Shown in pieces: positions 47,021 through 55,744 of a stretch of DNA of 64,000 nucleotides. A program made the position numbers and the translations under genes. Position 1 is the first letter of the stretch; every line of letters starts with the position of its first letter. Under the pieces are notes generated by a model. It ran no database searches and was not told the origin of the DNA. It saw only the letters and a program-made list of their open reading frames with translations. This stretch comes from Enterococcus alcedinis (lineage in GTDB: Bacteria; Bacillota; Bacilli; Lactobacillales; Enterococcaceae). Where the stretch lies: NCBI RefSeq assembly GCF_014635985.1, contig NZ_BMDT01000001.1, positions 407,293 through 471,292 on the forward strand, in the 5' to 3' direction.

Positions 47021-48397
47021 TTGATTAAGGAATATAAAACAATTGGCGAAGTCGTCGGTCCTTTAATGGCTGTCGACCATGTCGCTGGTGTCAAATACGA
47101 AGAGTTAATCGAAGTTCGCCTTCAAAATGGAGAAATCCGCCAAGGGCAAGTGTTAGAAGTCGAAGAAGACAAAGCACTTGTTCAAATCTTTGAAGGGACA
47201 GGCGGTATTAACTTACGTGACTCAGCCGTCCGCTTCTTAGGGCACCCGTTACAATTAGGTGTCTCTGAAGATATGGTAGGACGTGTCTTTGATGGTCTTG
47301 GACGTCCGCGAGATGGTGGTGCCGATATTTTACCAGAAAAAATGATGGATATTAATGGTGAAGTAATCAATCCGATTTCTCGTGACTATCCAGATGAATT
47401 TATTCAAACAGGTATTTCATCTATCGATCATTTAAATACATTGGTTCGTGGTCAAAAATTACCTGTATTCTCTGCATCCGGTTTGCCCCATAAAGAATTA
47501 GCCGCTCAAATTGCTCGTCAAGCAGCGGTATTGAATACGGATGATAACTTTGCTGTGGTTTTTGCTGGAATTGGTATTACTTTTGAAGAAGCTGAATACT
47601 TTATGGAAGATTTCCGTCAAACAGGAGCGATTGATCGTTCGGTTGTTTTTATGAATTTAGCAAACGATCCGGCGATTGAACGTATTGCAACACCTAAAAT
47701 GGCGCTAACTGCCGCAGAATACTTAGCCTACGAAAAAGGAATGCACGTTTTAGTCATTATGACAGATATGACAAACTATTGTGAGGCGCTACGTGAAATC
47801 TCTGCTGCTCGTCGTGAGGTTCCTGGACGTCGCGGTTATCCAGGTTACTTATACACGAACTTAGCAACACTTTATGAACGTGCGGGTCGCATTAAAGGTC
47901 TACAAGGTTCGGTTACTCAAATACCGATTTTGACGATGCCTGAAGAAGATAAAACCCATCCAATTCCCGATTTAACCGGTTATATTACAGAAGGGCAAAT
48001 CATTTTAACTCGTGATTTATACAAGAAAGGCATTCAACCGCCAATCGATGTGTTACCTTCGCTTTCCCGTTTGAAAGATAAAGGAACTGGAGAGGGCAAG
48101 ACACGTAAAGATCACGCGGCAACAATGAACCAATTGTTCGCAGCGTACGCTCAAGGAAAACAAGCAAAAGAATTAGCTGTCGTACTGGGAGAGTCGGCTT
48201 TATCAGAAACTGATCGAATCTATGCCCAATTCGCAGAGTTATTCGAAGAGCAATACGTCAACCAAGGCTATCATACCAATCGTTCTATCACAGAAACATT
48301 GGATTTAGGTTGGAAATTACTAGATCTCTTACCTAGAACGGAATTAAAACGAATTAAAGACGAAATGATTGACGAATATCTGCCAGAAAAGGGGTAG
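47021..48397 (+). CDS. ntpB: V-type ATPase subunit B
   Basis: 458 residues from TTG 47021, one base after the ntpA stop codon, with AAGGAGG upstream. The degenerate nucleotide site [17 protein letters not shown] replaces Walker A, as in all non-catalytic B subunits. It completes the A3B3 head. Confidence 0.95.
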   Translation: MIKEYKTIGEVVGPLMAVDHVAGVKYEELIEVRLQNGEIRQGQVLEVEEDKALVQIFEGTGGINLRDSAVRFLGHPLQLGVSEDMVGRVFDGLGRPRDGGADILPEKMMDINGEVINPISRDYPDEFIQTGISSIDHLNTLVRGQKLPVFSASGLPHKELAAQIARQAAVLNTDDNFAVVFAGIGITFEEAEYFMEDFRQTGAIDRSVVFMNLANDPAIERIATPKMALTAAEYLAYEKGMHVLVIMTDMTNYCEALREISAARREVPGRRGYPGYLYTNLATLYERAGRIKGLQGSVTQIPILTMPEEDKTHPIPDLTGYITEGQIILTRDLYKKGIQPPIDVLPSLSRLKDKGTGEGKTRKDHAATMNQLFAAYAQGKQAKELAVVLGESALSETDRIYAQFAELFEEQYVNQGYHTNRSITETLDLGWKLLDLLPRTELKRIKDEMIDEYLPEKG

Positions 48398-48403
48398 AGA
48401 CAA

Positions 48404-49033
48404 ATGGCGATTAAAAATATTAATCCAACAAGAATGGAACTTGCCCGTTTATCGAAGCAACTAGGAACAGCGAAACGTGGGCATAAACTTTTAAAAGACA
48501 AACAAGATGAATTGATGCGTCAGTTCATCTTGTTGATTCGAAAAAACAATACACTACGACAAGAAGTAGAAGAAGAAATGACTCATGCAATGAAAGCTTT
48601 TCGATTAGCCAATGCATCGATCAACGAAAATTTTATTGAAGAGCTTTTTATCTTACCAGCAACGAACGTTTCATTAGATATTACTGAAAAAAATATTATG
48701 AGTGTCGTTGTACCCGTGATGAAGTTCGATTATAATGAGGAATATGTGAATGCACCATTAGAGTACGGATTTTTAAACTCAAATGTGCCTTTGGACTTAT
48801 CGATCGAACGCTTCACTAATTTTCTACCTAAATTGCTGGAACTAACGGAGATTGAAAAAACTTGCCAATTGATGTCTGAAGAAATTGAAAAAACCAGACG
48901 TCGAGTAAACGCATTAGAATATATGACAATCCCTGAGCTAGAAGAAACAATTTATTTTATCAAGATGAAGTTAGAGGAGAACGAGCGAGCAGGCGTTACA
49001 CGCATGATTAAAGTCAAAAACATGAAAAAATAA
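48404..49033 (+). CDS. ntpD: V-type ATPase central axle subunit D
   Basis: 209 residues: two long helices at the ends ([20 protein letters not shown] and the C-terminal [20 protein letters not shown]) that form the rotating coiled-coil axle, with a short globular centre. It contacts NtpG and the A3B3 ring. Confidence 0.93.
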   Translation: MAIKNINPTRMELARLSKQLGTAKRGHKLLKDKQDELMRQFILLIRKNNTLRQEVEEEMTHAMKAFRLANASINENFIEELFILPATNVSLDITEKNIMSVVVPVMKFDYNEEYVNAPLEYGFLNSNVPLDLSIERFTNFLPKLLELTEIEKTCQLMSEEIEKTRRRVNALEYMTIPELEETIYFIKMKLEENERAGVTRMIKVKNMKK

Positions 49034-49056
49034 TCTGCTAAAGCGAGGCTATCTAC

Positions 49057-50412
49057 ATGGTCAGAAAAAAATATACTTCTCATTTTACCGCCGCTCAAAT
49101 GATTACCTTTGGATTTGCAAGCATCATCTTACTTGGCGCAATACTATTATCTCTACCGATCTCATCAAAAACAGGGGAGGCGACCAACTTCCTGGATGCT
49201 TTGTTTGTAGCAACCTCAGCCACATGCGTTACCGGGCTAACTACGGTAACCACTGCGGTCCACTGGAGTTTTTTTGGTCAACTAGTCATTATTACTTTGA
49301 TTGAGATTGGTGGACTCGGTTTTATGTCTTTACCGATTATCTTTTACTTGATTACTCGTAAAAAAGTCGGACTGGGTATGAGAATTGCCTTACGCCAATC
49401 GCTTAACATCGAAGGGCGTTCAGGTGAAATGAATTTAATGATTTATATTATGAAAAATGCTTTCTTCATTCAATTTGTTGGGATGGTTTTACTAGCAATT
49501 GATTTTATTCCGAGATTCGGACTCGAAAAGGGCATCTGGTATAGTTTTTTTCACGCAATCTCCGCTTTCTGTAATGCAGGATTCGACGTGTTTGGTGATA
49601 GTTTAGTGCCTTTCCAACAAAATCCATGGGTCTTATCGGTAATTAGTGGTTTAATTATCTCGGGTGGTCTAGGGTTTATTGTTTGGTATGATATTTTAGA
49701 TTATAAAAAGACACGTCGTTTAAGTTTACATAGTAAAATTGCTTTACTTGTAACAGCTGGATTATTGATTTTTGGCACAATCGGATTTATGTTAACCGAG
49801 CAAAATGGTCAAAGCTTAGTTGAGGGTAATTTCATCCAACGCTTCTTTAATACCATTTTTATGTCTGTGACGCCACGTACAGCAGGCTTTTATTCCGTGG
49901 ATTACTTTTCAATGACTCATGCCGGACTACTATTAACGATTATTTTAATGTTCATCGGTGGAACGTCAGGTTCAACTGCCGGAGGATTTAAAACAACAAC
50001 ATTCGGGATTTTACTGATTAAAGTCATTAGTATTTTCAAAGGAAAAGAACGGGCAGAGTACAAAGGACGTACGATTAAAGAAACAACTGTTTCAAGAGCT
50101 TTAGTGTTGTTCTTTCTAATGCTGTCATTAGTGATTGTCAGTACGATGATTCTTTCGATTAGCGAAACGGTTCCTGATGTAAACGAACTTGGCTTAGAGT
50201 ACATTGTATTCGAAGTTGTGTCAGCATTGGGTACTGTCGGATTAACAATGGGTCTGACACCGCAATTAACCCCGTTAGGTAAAATACTCATACTCTTATT
50301 AATGTTTATCGGTAGAGTAGGGATTATGACGGTTGTCTTCTCACTCGTTTCAAGAGGCATCAGTAACAAACAAACATTCAAATACCCTGATGAAACAGTT
50401 ATTATTGGATAA
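49057..50412 (+). CDS. ntpJ: K+ transporter subunit NtpJ (KtrB/TrkH-like)
   Basis: 451 residues, about ten membrane segments in four M-P-M units; selectivity-filter-like loops are seen in TSATCVTGLTTV, SAFCNAGFDVFGD, TPRTAGFYSVDYF and SALGTVGLTMGL. NtpJ of E. hirae is a K+ uptake component cotranscribed with the Na+-ATPase, and the same order is seen here. E. hirae ntpH, between D and J, has no counterpart in the 23-base gap. The operon ends in a terminator. Confidence 0.93.
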   Translation: MVRKKYTSHFTAAQMITFGFASIILLGAILLSLPISSKTGEATNFLDALFVATSATCVTGLTTVTTAVHWSFFGQLVIITLIEIGGLGFMSLPIIFYLITRKKVGLGMRIALRQSLNIEGRSGEMNLMIYIMKNAFFIQFVGMVLLAIDFIPRFGLEKGIWYSFFHAISAFCNAGFDVFGDSLVPFQQNPWVLSVISGLIISGGLGFIVWYDILDYKKTRRLSLHSKIALLVTAGLLIFGTIGFMLTEQNGQSLVEGNFIQRFFNTIFMSVTPRTAGFYSVDYFSMTHAGLLLTIILMFIGGTSGSTAGGFKTTTFGILLIKVISIFKGKERAEYKGRTIKETTVSRALVLFFLMLSLVIVSTMILSISETVPDVNELGLEYIVFEVVSALGTVGLTMGLTPQLTPLGKILILLLMFIGRVGIMTVVFSLVSRGISNKQTFKYPDETVIIG

Positions 50413-50440
50413 AAGAAGCAGTTTAGACTGCTTCTTTTTT
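50411..50440 (+). terminator. Terminator of the ntp operon
   Basis: AAAAGAAGCAGT (50411-50422) pairs perfectly with ACTGCTTCTTTT (50427-50438), with further T's. Confidence 0.88.
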
Positions 50441-50549
50441 CTTTCGATTAACAGATGAAGCGACTAGAAAACAATGTTATAATGTAATGCGTCATAGATA
50501 TGTGAAGCGATTCACAAATAACGACGAATATAAAAGAAAGAGGGATAGT

Positions 50550-50768
50550 ATGACATTTGAAGAAATTTTACCAAAACTAAAAAACGGTGAGAAAATTATC
50601 CGAAAAGGCTGGAGTGGAGCAGAAGAGTATGTTTTACTCGTTAACCATGATACATTTGATGGTTTGCCAGTAACGCCGTATTTATTAATTAAAACAAGTG
50701 ATGAAGGTTTTTCTAGTTTTGCACCTGCAGTTTGCGATATCTTAGCAAACGATTGGTTGATTGTGTAG
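50550..50768 (+). CDS. DUF2829 (Tad2-like) protein
   Basis: 72 residues from ATG 50550, behind AAAGAGGG; the frame from 50487 lacks a site. The pattern MTFEEILPKLKNGEKIIRKG, W-S-G-A-E-E-Y-V-L-L and 'FAPAVCDILANDWLIV' is that of DUF2829. Phage members of this family (Tad2) bind the signalling nucleotides of the Thoeris defence system; chromosomal copies have no set role. Its stop codon overlaps the GTG of the next gene, so the pair is cotranscribed. A TATAAT lies at 50478-50483. Confidence 0.82.
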   Translation: MTFEEILPKLKNGEKIIRKGWSGAEEYVLLVNHDTFDGLPVTPYLLIKTSDEGFSSFAPAVCDILANDWLIV

Positions 50769-51535
50769 TGAATACGACTGTTCATTATTCTGAGTATAAA
50801 AAGAAGGTTGTTTTTGTAACAGGGGCTGCTTCTGGTATCGGACTTGCACAAGCGAGAGCCTTTTTAGCACAAGATGCCTTCGTTTTTGCTTTCGATTGCC
50901 AAGAAAGGCCACTCAAAATCTTAAAAGAACAATACCCAATATCATTTGCTTATTTCACAGGTGATGTTTGTCAACCAAATGACCTGTCCGATGCTGTTGA
51001 ACAATGTACTGTGAACTTTGGTAGTATTGATATCTTATTAAACACGGTCGGTATTTTGGATGATTTTCTACCTTTGTTAGAAACCGAAGAGGAGCTATTT
51101 GATCGACTGTTTGAAGTAAATGTCAAAAGTTTTTTTTGTTTAACTCAGCTTGTTCTGCCTACAATGCTCGCAAAAAAACAAGGTGTCATTTTGTCAATGA
51201 GTTCGATCGCGGGTTTTGTAGCAGGTGGTGGAGGGATGGCCTATACAATGAGTAAGCATGCCATTGTTGGCTTTATTAAGCAACTTGCACTCGATTACGC
51301 GGATCAAGGTATCCAAGTATGTGGCATGGCGCCTGGGGCTATTCAGACTCCTATGAATGCTGCTGATTTTATGGGAGAGGGAGAGATGGCGAAAAAAGTA
51401 GCCGCTGAAACACCGGTAAAACGTTGGGCCCAACCAGAAGAAGTAGCAAATGTAACACTTTTTTTAGCGAGCCAACAAGCTAGTTATATGCAAGGCAGTA
51501 TTGTAACAATCGACGGCGGTTGGACGTTGAAATAA
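50768..51535 (+). CDS. Short-chain dehydrogenase/reductase (FabG-like)
   Basis: 255 residues from GTG 50768, which shares one base with the preceding TAG. The cofactor motif VTGAASGIGLAQ (about residues 17-28), the Ser in SMSSIAG and the YTMSK catalytic pair are all present, as is the C-terminal IVTIDGGWTLK. It is an NAD(P)H-dependent oxidoreductase of the 3-oxoacyl-ACP reductase type, but outside a fatty-acid cluster, so the substrate is unknown. Confidence 0.88.
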   Translation: MNTTVHYSEYKKKVVFVTGAASGIGLAQARAFLAQDAFVFAFDCQERPLKILKEQYPISFAYFTGDVCQPNDLSDAVEQCTVNFGSIDILLNTVGILDDFLPLLETEEELFDRLFEVNVKSFFCLTQLVLPTMLAKKQGVILSMSSIAGFVAGGGGMAYTMSKHAIVGFIKQLALDYADQGIQVCGMAPGAIQTPMNAADFMGEGEMAKKVAAETPVKRWAQPEEVANVTLFLASQQASYMQGSIVTIDGGWTLK

Positions 51536-51540
51536 ACAAA

Positions 51541-51618
51541 CCACACTTCGGCACTTCCTCAGATTGCTATTCCTGTGGCCAAAGTTATTACCAAGGGATA
51601 AAAACCCTTGCAAAGGAG
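51541..51618 (+). promoter_or_regulatory. preQ1-II riboswitch (candidate) upstream of the queT remnant
   Basis: CCACA (51541-51545) pairs with TGTGG (51574-51578); then TTATTACC leads to CAAGGG (51592-51597) / CCCTTG (51605-51610) and directly AAAGGAG (51612-51618), the ribosome binding site. The order hairpin, UAUUAC, hairpin with a GAUAA-type loop, and AAAGGAG reproduces the preQ1-II (COG4708) motif of Lactobacillales, which hides the ribosome binding site when preQ1 is bound. The gene behind it is a queT remnant, as expected for this class. Confidence 0.75.
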
Positions 51619-51628
51619 CTTATTTATC

Positions 51629-51898
51629 ATGTTTAAAATGAATAATCAAAAGCCACCATTCAACAAATGGCTGCCTCAGAAGTCACAAAAGTCGCACTAG
51701 TAACAGCATTATATATCGTAATAACGACGCTCTTAAGTGTTGTTAGTTTTGGTGTTTACCGTAGCAAGTACGCTAGCAATGTTTTATGAACTACCATTTT
51801 TCATCACTTGGTTTAGTGTTGGTCTGGGAGAATTATTCTCGATGACTATCGGTGGCATGATTATTTACAACATCAGTAAACGTGTTCGATTGACGTAG
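51629..51898 (+). pseudogene. queT: Decayed queT (queuosine precursor ECF transporter subunit)
   Basis: From the ATG at 51629 the frame stops after 23 codons. From 51667 another frame reads MAASEVTKVALVTALYIVIT and LLSVVSFG, the start of a QueT protein, then stops at 51787. From 51752 a third frame reads FTVASTLAMFYELPFFITWF and ends GMIIYNISKRVRLT at 51898, the QueT C-terminus. About 70-80 central residues of the ~165-residue protein are missing, so an internal deletion plus frameshifts destroyed it. QueT is the substrate-binding membrane subunit that imports queuosine precursors with an ECF module. Confidence 0.8.
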
Positions 51899-52525
51899 TT
51901 TTTTTAAAGTCCTTAAAATGTTTAGCGTTAAAAATATATGAATTGTCAGAGCACATATTTTTAATGCTGATCCGAAGTAAGCGGAAAAAATATTATTAAC
52001 AGACACAAAAAGCTATCAGAGCATTCCGTAATAATATTTTTTCGTTATTTGGGATAAAAAGCGTAAATTTAGTATAATTAAGCATTTTTATCCTTAAAAG
52101 AGGGGGAGATCACAAGAAAAGTAGCAATTCATATGATCCATTATTATAAATTTATTTTGGTTTACATAATATACATTATATGAAGTTTCACCAGAATCTA
52201 TTTTAGTTTGTTTGATCAATGATTATCTTAAGCGCCCCACTATTTAGGAGTAAATTACAGGAAAATTGGCGAATAATTGAATATAAGTGTCTTACGCGTC
52301 ATTTATTATCTAAAAAATGATTTATAGAGCTCAACAATTAATCTAAACACTGACTGTCTCTCTGTTGATATTTATTTAGTAGTTATCATTACTCATTAGT
52401 GATTAAAACATTTAGAAACTATCTTTTAACAAACTATAGAAAATCAGCTCTATTAAAATTCTATAATTATCAACTATAATGAATTAATGTGAGTTATTTT
52501 ACTTAAATAATTAAGGAGTGTAATT
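51899..52525. other. 627-base AT-rich non-coding region
   Basis: No intact gene. It holds a 14-bp inverted repeat, AAAAAATATTATTA (51985-51998) / TAATAATATTTTTT (52029-52042), and a promoter-like pair TTGGGA (52049-52054), 18-base spacer, TATAAT (52073-52078), followed by GAGGGGGAG (52100-52108). That site is not followed by a sizeable frame, only by short frames such as the one at 52133. From about 52180 to 52510 nothing is recognised. Confidence 0.5.
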
Positions 52526-52699
52526 TTGAGAAAAAAATGGGATAAACGCAAGATAAAAGAATATATTATGCACGAAGCAAATGAAAATGATTTGATGGAA
52601 ATGATTGAAATTATGCGAGCTAAAAAGAGTGTCTTAGATTTAGAAAAATTGGCCGCTCAAAAACAAAAAATTATAAACGATGTAGAAAAATTATTTTAA
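52526..52699 (+). CDS. Small helical protein of unknown function before the Mrr-type nuclease
   Basis: 57 residues from TTG 52526, with AAGGAGTG 6 bases upstream. It is highly charged and helical (MRKKWDKRKIKEYIMHEANE, then a Leu-Glu-Lys-rich end). No family is recognised. It lies 61 bases before the nuclease gene on the same strand, so the two may be cotranscribed and linked in function. Confidence 0.5.
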   Translation: MRKKWDKRKIKEYIMHEANENDLMEMIEIMRAKKSVLDLEKLAAQKQKIINDVEKLF

Positions 52700-52760
52700 A
52701 TCATATGCGTAAGTAGATAAGAATATCGACTCTATTTCTCTATGAGTCTGTGAGATTGAT

Positions 52761-53132
52761 ATGATGACGGGTTCTGAGTTTGAACATTATACCAAATACT
52801 TACTAAAAGAACTTGGTTATTCAAATGTGAAAGTAACTCCTAGTGTCGGCGATCAGGGTATTGATGTTATTGCTCATAAAGATGGAGTTAAGTATGGATT
52901 TCAGTGTAAGAGATGGAAAAAGAATGTTGGAAATAAAGCTGTTCAAGAAGTTCATGCGGGGATTGGGTTTTATTCTTTAGATAAAGGATTCGTTATTACC
53001 AACAGTAACTTTACTCAACGAGCTGAACAATTAGCAGAAAAACTCAATGTGGAATTGTGGAATCGAGACAAACTCATTAAACTACTGGAACAAGTCAAAA
53101 GAGCTGAAATCGCAAGAGAAAAGAGTAGCTAG
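52761..53132 (+). CDS. Mrr-type restriction endonuclease-like protein
   Basis: 123 residues. The Mrr catalytic pattern is present: GDQGIDVIA (the Asp of the PD-(D/E)XK core) and FQCKRWKKNVGNKAVQE with Gln-x-Lys, then GFVITNSNFTQRA. The protein is just the catalytic domain; classical Mrr has an additional winged-helix DNA-recognition domain and many relatives have N-terminal membrane helices. Targets may be modified or foreign DNA. The ribosome binding site is weak. A terminator overlaps its end. Confidence 0.8.
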   Translation: MMTGSEFEHYTKYLLKELGYSNVKVTPSVGDQGIDVIAHKDGVKYGFQCKRWKKNVGNKAVQEVHAGIGFYSLDKGFVITNSNFTQRAEQLAEKLNVELWNRDKLIKLLEQVKRAEIAREKSS

Positions 53133-53158
53133 TCCCCTCTTCTCTTGCGATTTTTTTG
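53108..53158 (+). terminator. Terminator of the Mrr-type gene
   Basis: AAATCGCAAGAGAA (53108-53121) pairs with TTCTCTTGCGATTT (53140-53153), followed by T's; the last codons of the gene lie in the stem. Confidence 0.88.
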
Positions 53159-53178
53159 AATAATTTAAAAATCAAAAC

Positions 53179-53924
53179 CTATAGTTCAGTTTTTAAAAAC
53201 TCATATTTAAAACCAAGATATTCGTAATTTTGTTTGCTATACATTTCTCTCGGTGTATCTTCACCATCTGCAACTAAAATGATTTTTTTATCTAAGTATT
53301 GATCCATAACAAAGCGTTGAATGTGGCTGCCAATGCCTTTATTTTGATGCTTTATATGAACAACGGATAGTTCATCAATCTCAACGGTATGATTACTCAA
53401 GATTAAATCGACATAACCAACAGCTTCTCCTTGATAAAACGCAATAACTTGCTGTATCTTTGGATCTGAAAATTGCTTTTTAATTTGTTGAGTCTTTTGT
53501 CGAGCAAAAGCTTCGCCATACTCTAAATCATTTTCATACTTAATGTTTATAAGTTGCTCTAGATGATCCTCCGTCAGAAATTGGACATCAATCTGATTTG
53601 TGGGAAGTTTTTAGGTTCAATCGCATAGAGTTCTAAACAACTGATTTCATAACCATTTTTAGTTAAGTATGTTTCGAATGGTTCAGACATTTTTTTATTC
53701 TCAGGTAAAGAAAATTTCAAATGATTTTGACCGTGTTCGATATGGTAACTTCTTAAATAACTTTCAATTGCTACAAATTCTTTGACTGTCGGTAAAACTT
53801 TAAAATCAAGGAAGTTACTGTCATAACGAATAAGCATTTCTGGATAATGGACGTGCTTATAATGTTTGTTATCAACTACAGTGTTTCCTAGTATAAAAAT
53901 ATCATCAAAGGATACTTCTTTCAT
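53179..53924 (-). pseudogene. GNAT-family acetyltransferase broken by a one-base frameshift
   Basis: Two minus-strand frames together make one ~248-residue protein. The 5' part (53924 down to about 53610) reads MKEVSFDDIFILGNTVVDNK and ends in ELYAIEPK; the 3' part continues as LPTNQIDVQFLTEDHLEQLI, then GYVDLILSNHTVEIDELSVV, then the acetyl-CoA loop KNKGIGS-like HQNKGIGSHIQRF and ends FKYEFLKTEL. Adding one A to the run of five A (T5 at 53608-53612 on the plus strand) restores the full frame. It is either a true recent pseudogene, a phase-variable gene or a sequencing error. Confidence 0.8.
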
Positions 53925-53952
53925 TTGAACGCTCCTACTCTACCTGTTTATT

Positions 53953-54327
53953 TTATTGATTAGCAAAAAGACTTAAAAAATTGCCATCAATGTCTTTAAT
54001 AATTGCATACCTTTGTCCCCAGACCGCATCCCAGGGCTCTTTAAAAGTTTCGTATCCAGCTTCTTTTACTTTGTTATAAATCTGATCGACTTCTTCGACA
54101 GAATCACATAAAAATGCCAATTCAAGTGTATCACCAATTATCTTAGGTTCATAACCATAAATGCCTGAAATCATCTGACTTGAATTCAATGAAATTCGAA
54201 CGCCATTATTATTCAGTTCGAGGTAATCTTTCGTAACTTCACCGACGACTGAAAATCCGAGCAGCTCATAGAAAGCGGTTGCTTTTTCCAGGTCATGCGA
54301 TATAATACCTATCATATCTAACTTCAT
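53953..54327 (-). CDS. VOC-family (glyoxalase/bleomycin-resistance fold) protein
   Basis: 124 residues. The paired beta-alpha-beta modules are seen: MIGIISHDLEKATAFYELLG at the start and QRYAIIKDIDGNFLSLFANQ at the end. The fold binds metals and acts in glyoxalases, dioxygenases and drug-binding proteins; the substrate cannot be assigned. It lies 28 bases upstream of the broken acetyltransferase on the same strand. Confidence 0.85.
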   Translation of the reverse strand: MKLDMIGIISHDLEKATAFYELLGFSVVGEVTKDYLELNNNGVRISLNSSQMISGIYGYEPKIIGDTLELAFLCDSVEEVDQIYNKVKEAGYETFKEPWDAVWGQRYAIIKDIDGNFLSLFANQ

Positions 54328-54365
54328 TTCTCATCCCTCCAACGCTTATTTTATCATAAATACGC

Positions 54366-54407
54366 ACAAAAAAACCTCACCTAGCCAATAAATGCTAGAT
54401 AAGGTTT
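54366..54407 (-). terminator. Terminator of the amino acid ABC operon
   Basis: On the minus strand AAACCTT and CTAGC pair with GCTAG and AGGTTT with a small internal loop, followed by seven T. Confidence 0.75.
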
Positions 54408-54415
54408 CAACTTCT

Positions 54416-55069
54416 TTATACCGCCCATCGTCTTTCTAGACGTTTTGAAAAGACAGATAGTGAGTAACAAATAATAAAGTAACTAAATGCCATAGCGAAG
54501 AACATCGGTAAAACAGCCGCCGGGTCTTGCGCATAAATAATTTTTGCATGGTGTGTTAGTTCTGGTAAAGAAATAACAACTGCAAGTGATGTGTCACGGA
54601 TTAATGAAATAAATTGACTAACAATCGGCGGCAACATTAATTTGATACTTTGTGGGAAGATAATATAGTACAGTGTCGATAAGTATGATAATCCAGTCGA
54701 TCGACCTGCTTCCATCTGTCCTTTAGGTACCGCAACTAAGCCTGCTCGAATAATTTCAGATAACATGGCCGATTCAAAGATTGTCATGGCAACGACTGCT
54801 GACCAGAAAATACTTAATTGGATACCAATTTGTGGTAAGGCAAAATAAGTAAAGAAAATGATTAATAGTAGCGGTAAGTTACGAATAATGTCGACAATAA
54901 TCATGACAATCGTTGATAGGACTGGAATTTTCATAAAACGGAGTGTTCCTAAAATCCCACCAATAATAAAACTTAATATAATTGAAACGACGGCAACTTG
55001 TAAAGTAACGAGTAAGCCATCTAATAAAAAACGGATGTTAATCCATGAAAATGCTGATAAAAAATCCAT
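54416..55069 (-). CDS. Polar amino acid ABC transporter permease, second subunit
   Basis: 217 residues with five membrane segments. The EAA-type loop EIIRAGLVAVPKGQMEAGRS (about residues 105-124) contacts the ATPase. It belongs to the HisM/GlnP group and pairs with the permease encoded upstream. It is the last gene of a four-gene operon for glutamine/glutamate-type amino acids. Confidence 0.9.
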   Translation of the reverse strand: MDFLSAFSWINIRFLLDGLLVTLQVAVVSIILSFIIGGILGTLRFMKIPVLSTIVMIIVDIIRNLPLLLIIFFTYFALPQIGIQLSIFWSAVVAMTIFESAMLSEIIRAGLVAVPKGQMEAGRSTGLSYLSTLYYIIFPQSIKLMLPPIVSQFISLIRDTSLAVVISLPELTHHAKIIYAQDPAAVLPMFFAMAFSYFIICYSLSVFSKRLERRWAV

Positions 55070-55081
55070 CTTACTCCTCCT

Positions 55082-55729
55082 CTAGTTCGTTAAGCTGTAA
55101 CGTTCCTCAATATACTTCATTAAATACGAAATTGGCAAGGTAATACACAAGTAAATTAAACCAATCATCGTGTATGTTTCAATTGTAGCAAACGTTGTAC
55201 TGGCGATAATATCACCTTGGTACATTAAATCGACGCCGGTTACCATTGCCAGGATCGATGAGTTTTTAACTAAGTTAATAAACTGATTTCCTAATGGTGC
55301 TACGACAATCTTAAAGGCTTGCGGTAAGATAATATACCACATTGTTTCGATATAACTTAAACCGGTAGCACGACCTGCTTCCATTTGTCCTTTTGAAATC
55401 CCATCAATTCCTGCACGTACAGTATCAGCGACAAAGGCTGATGTATACAACGTTAAACCTAGCGTCCCTGCTGAAAACCCATCAAATTGAATCCCATAAA
55501 TTGGGGCAACCACGAAGAAAAACATTACAATAATTAATAAGGGAATGTTTCTAAAAAATTCAACATAAGCCGTTGCTAGTTTTTTAGGGATTGATAACGG
55601 TGAAACTTGAAGAATCGCCATAAACGTCCCAATGATTAAGCTACCAACTAAAGCAATGATGCTTGCTAAGAGTGTCGTCATTAATCCTGAAAGAAGAATA
55701 TCACGATTGTTTAAAAATAAATCTACCAT
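55082..55729 (-). CDS. Polar amino acid ABC transporter permease, first subunit
   Basis: 215 residues with five membrane segments; the coupling loop reads TVRAGIDGISKGQMEAGRAT. It belongs to the same group as the next gene, 12 bases downstream, with which it forms the heterodimeric pore. Confidence 0.9.
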   Translation of the reverse strand: MVDLFLNNRDILLSGLMTTLLASIIALVGSLIIGTFMAILQVSPLSIPKKLATAYVEFFRNIPLLIIVMFFFVVAPIYGIQFDGFSAGTLGLTLYTSAFVADTVRAGIDGISKGQMEAGRATGLSYIETMWYIILPQAFKIVVAPLGNQFINLVKNSSILAMVTGVDLMYQGDIIASTTFATIETYTMIGLIYLCITLPISYLMKYIEERYSLTN

Positions 55730-55744
55730 CCATTGGTCCCTCCT

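Noticed and set aside
49917-50381. 154-residue minus-strand frame inside ntpJ
   Set aside because: It is the complement of membrane-helix codons of a certain gene; no start signals.
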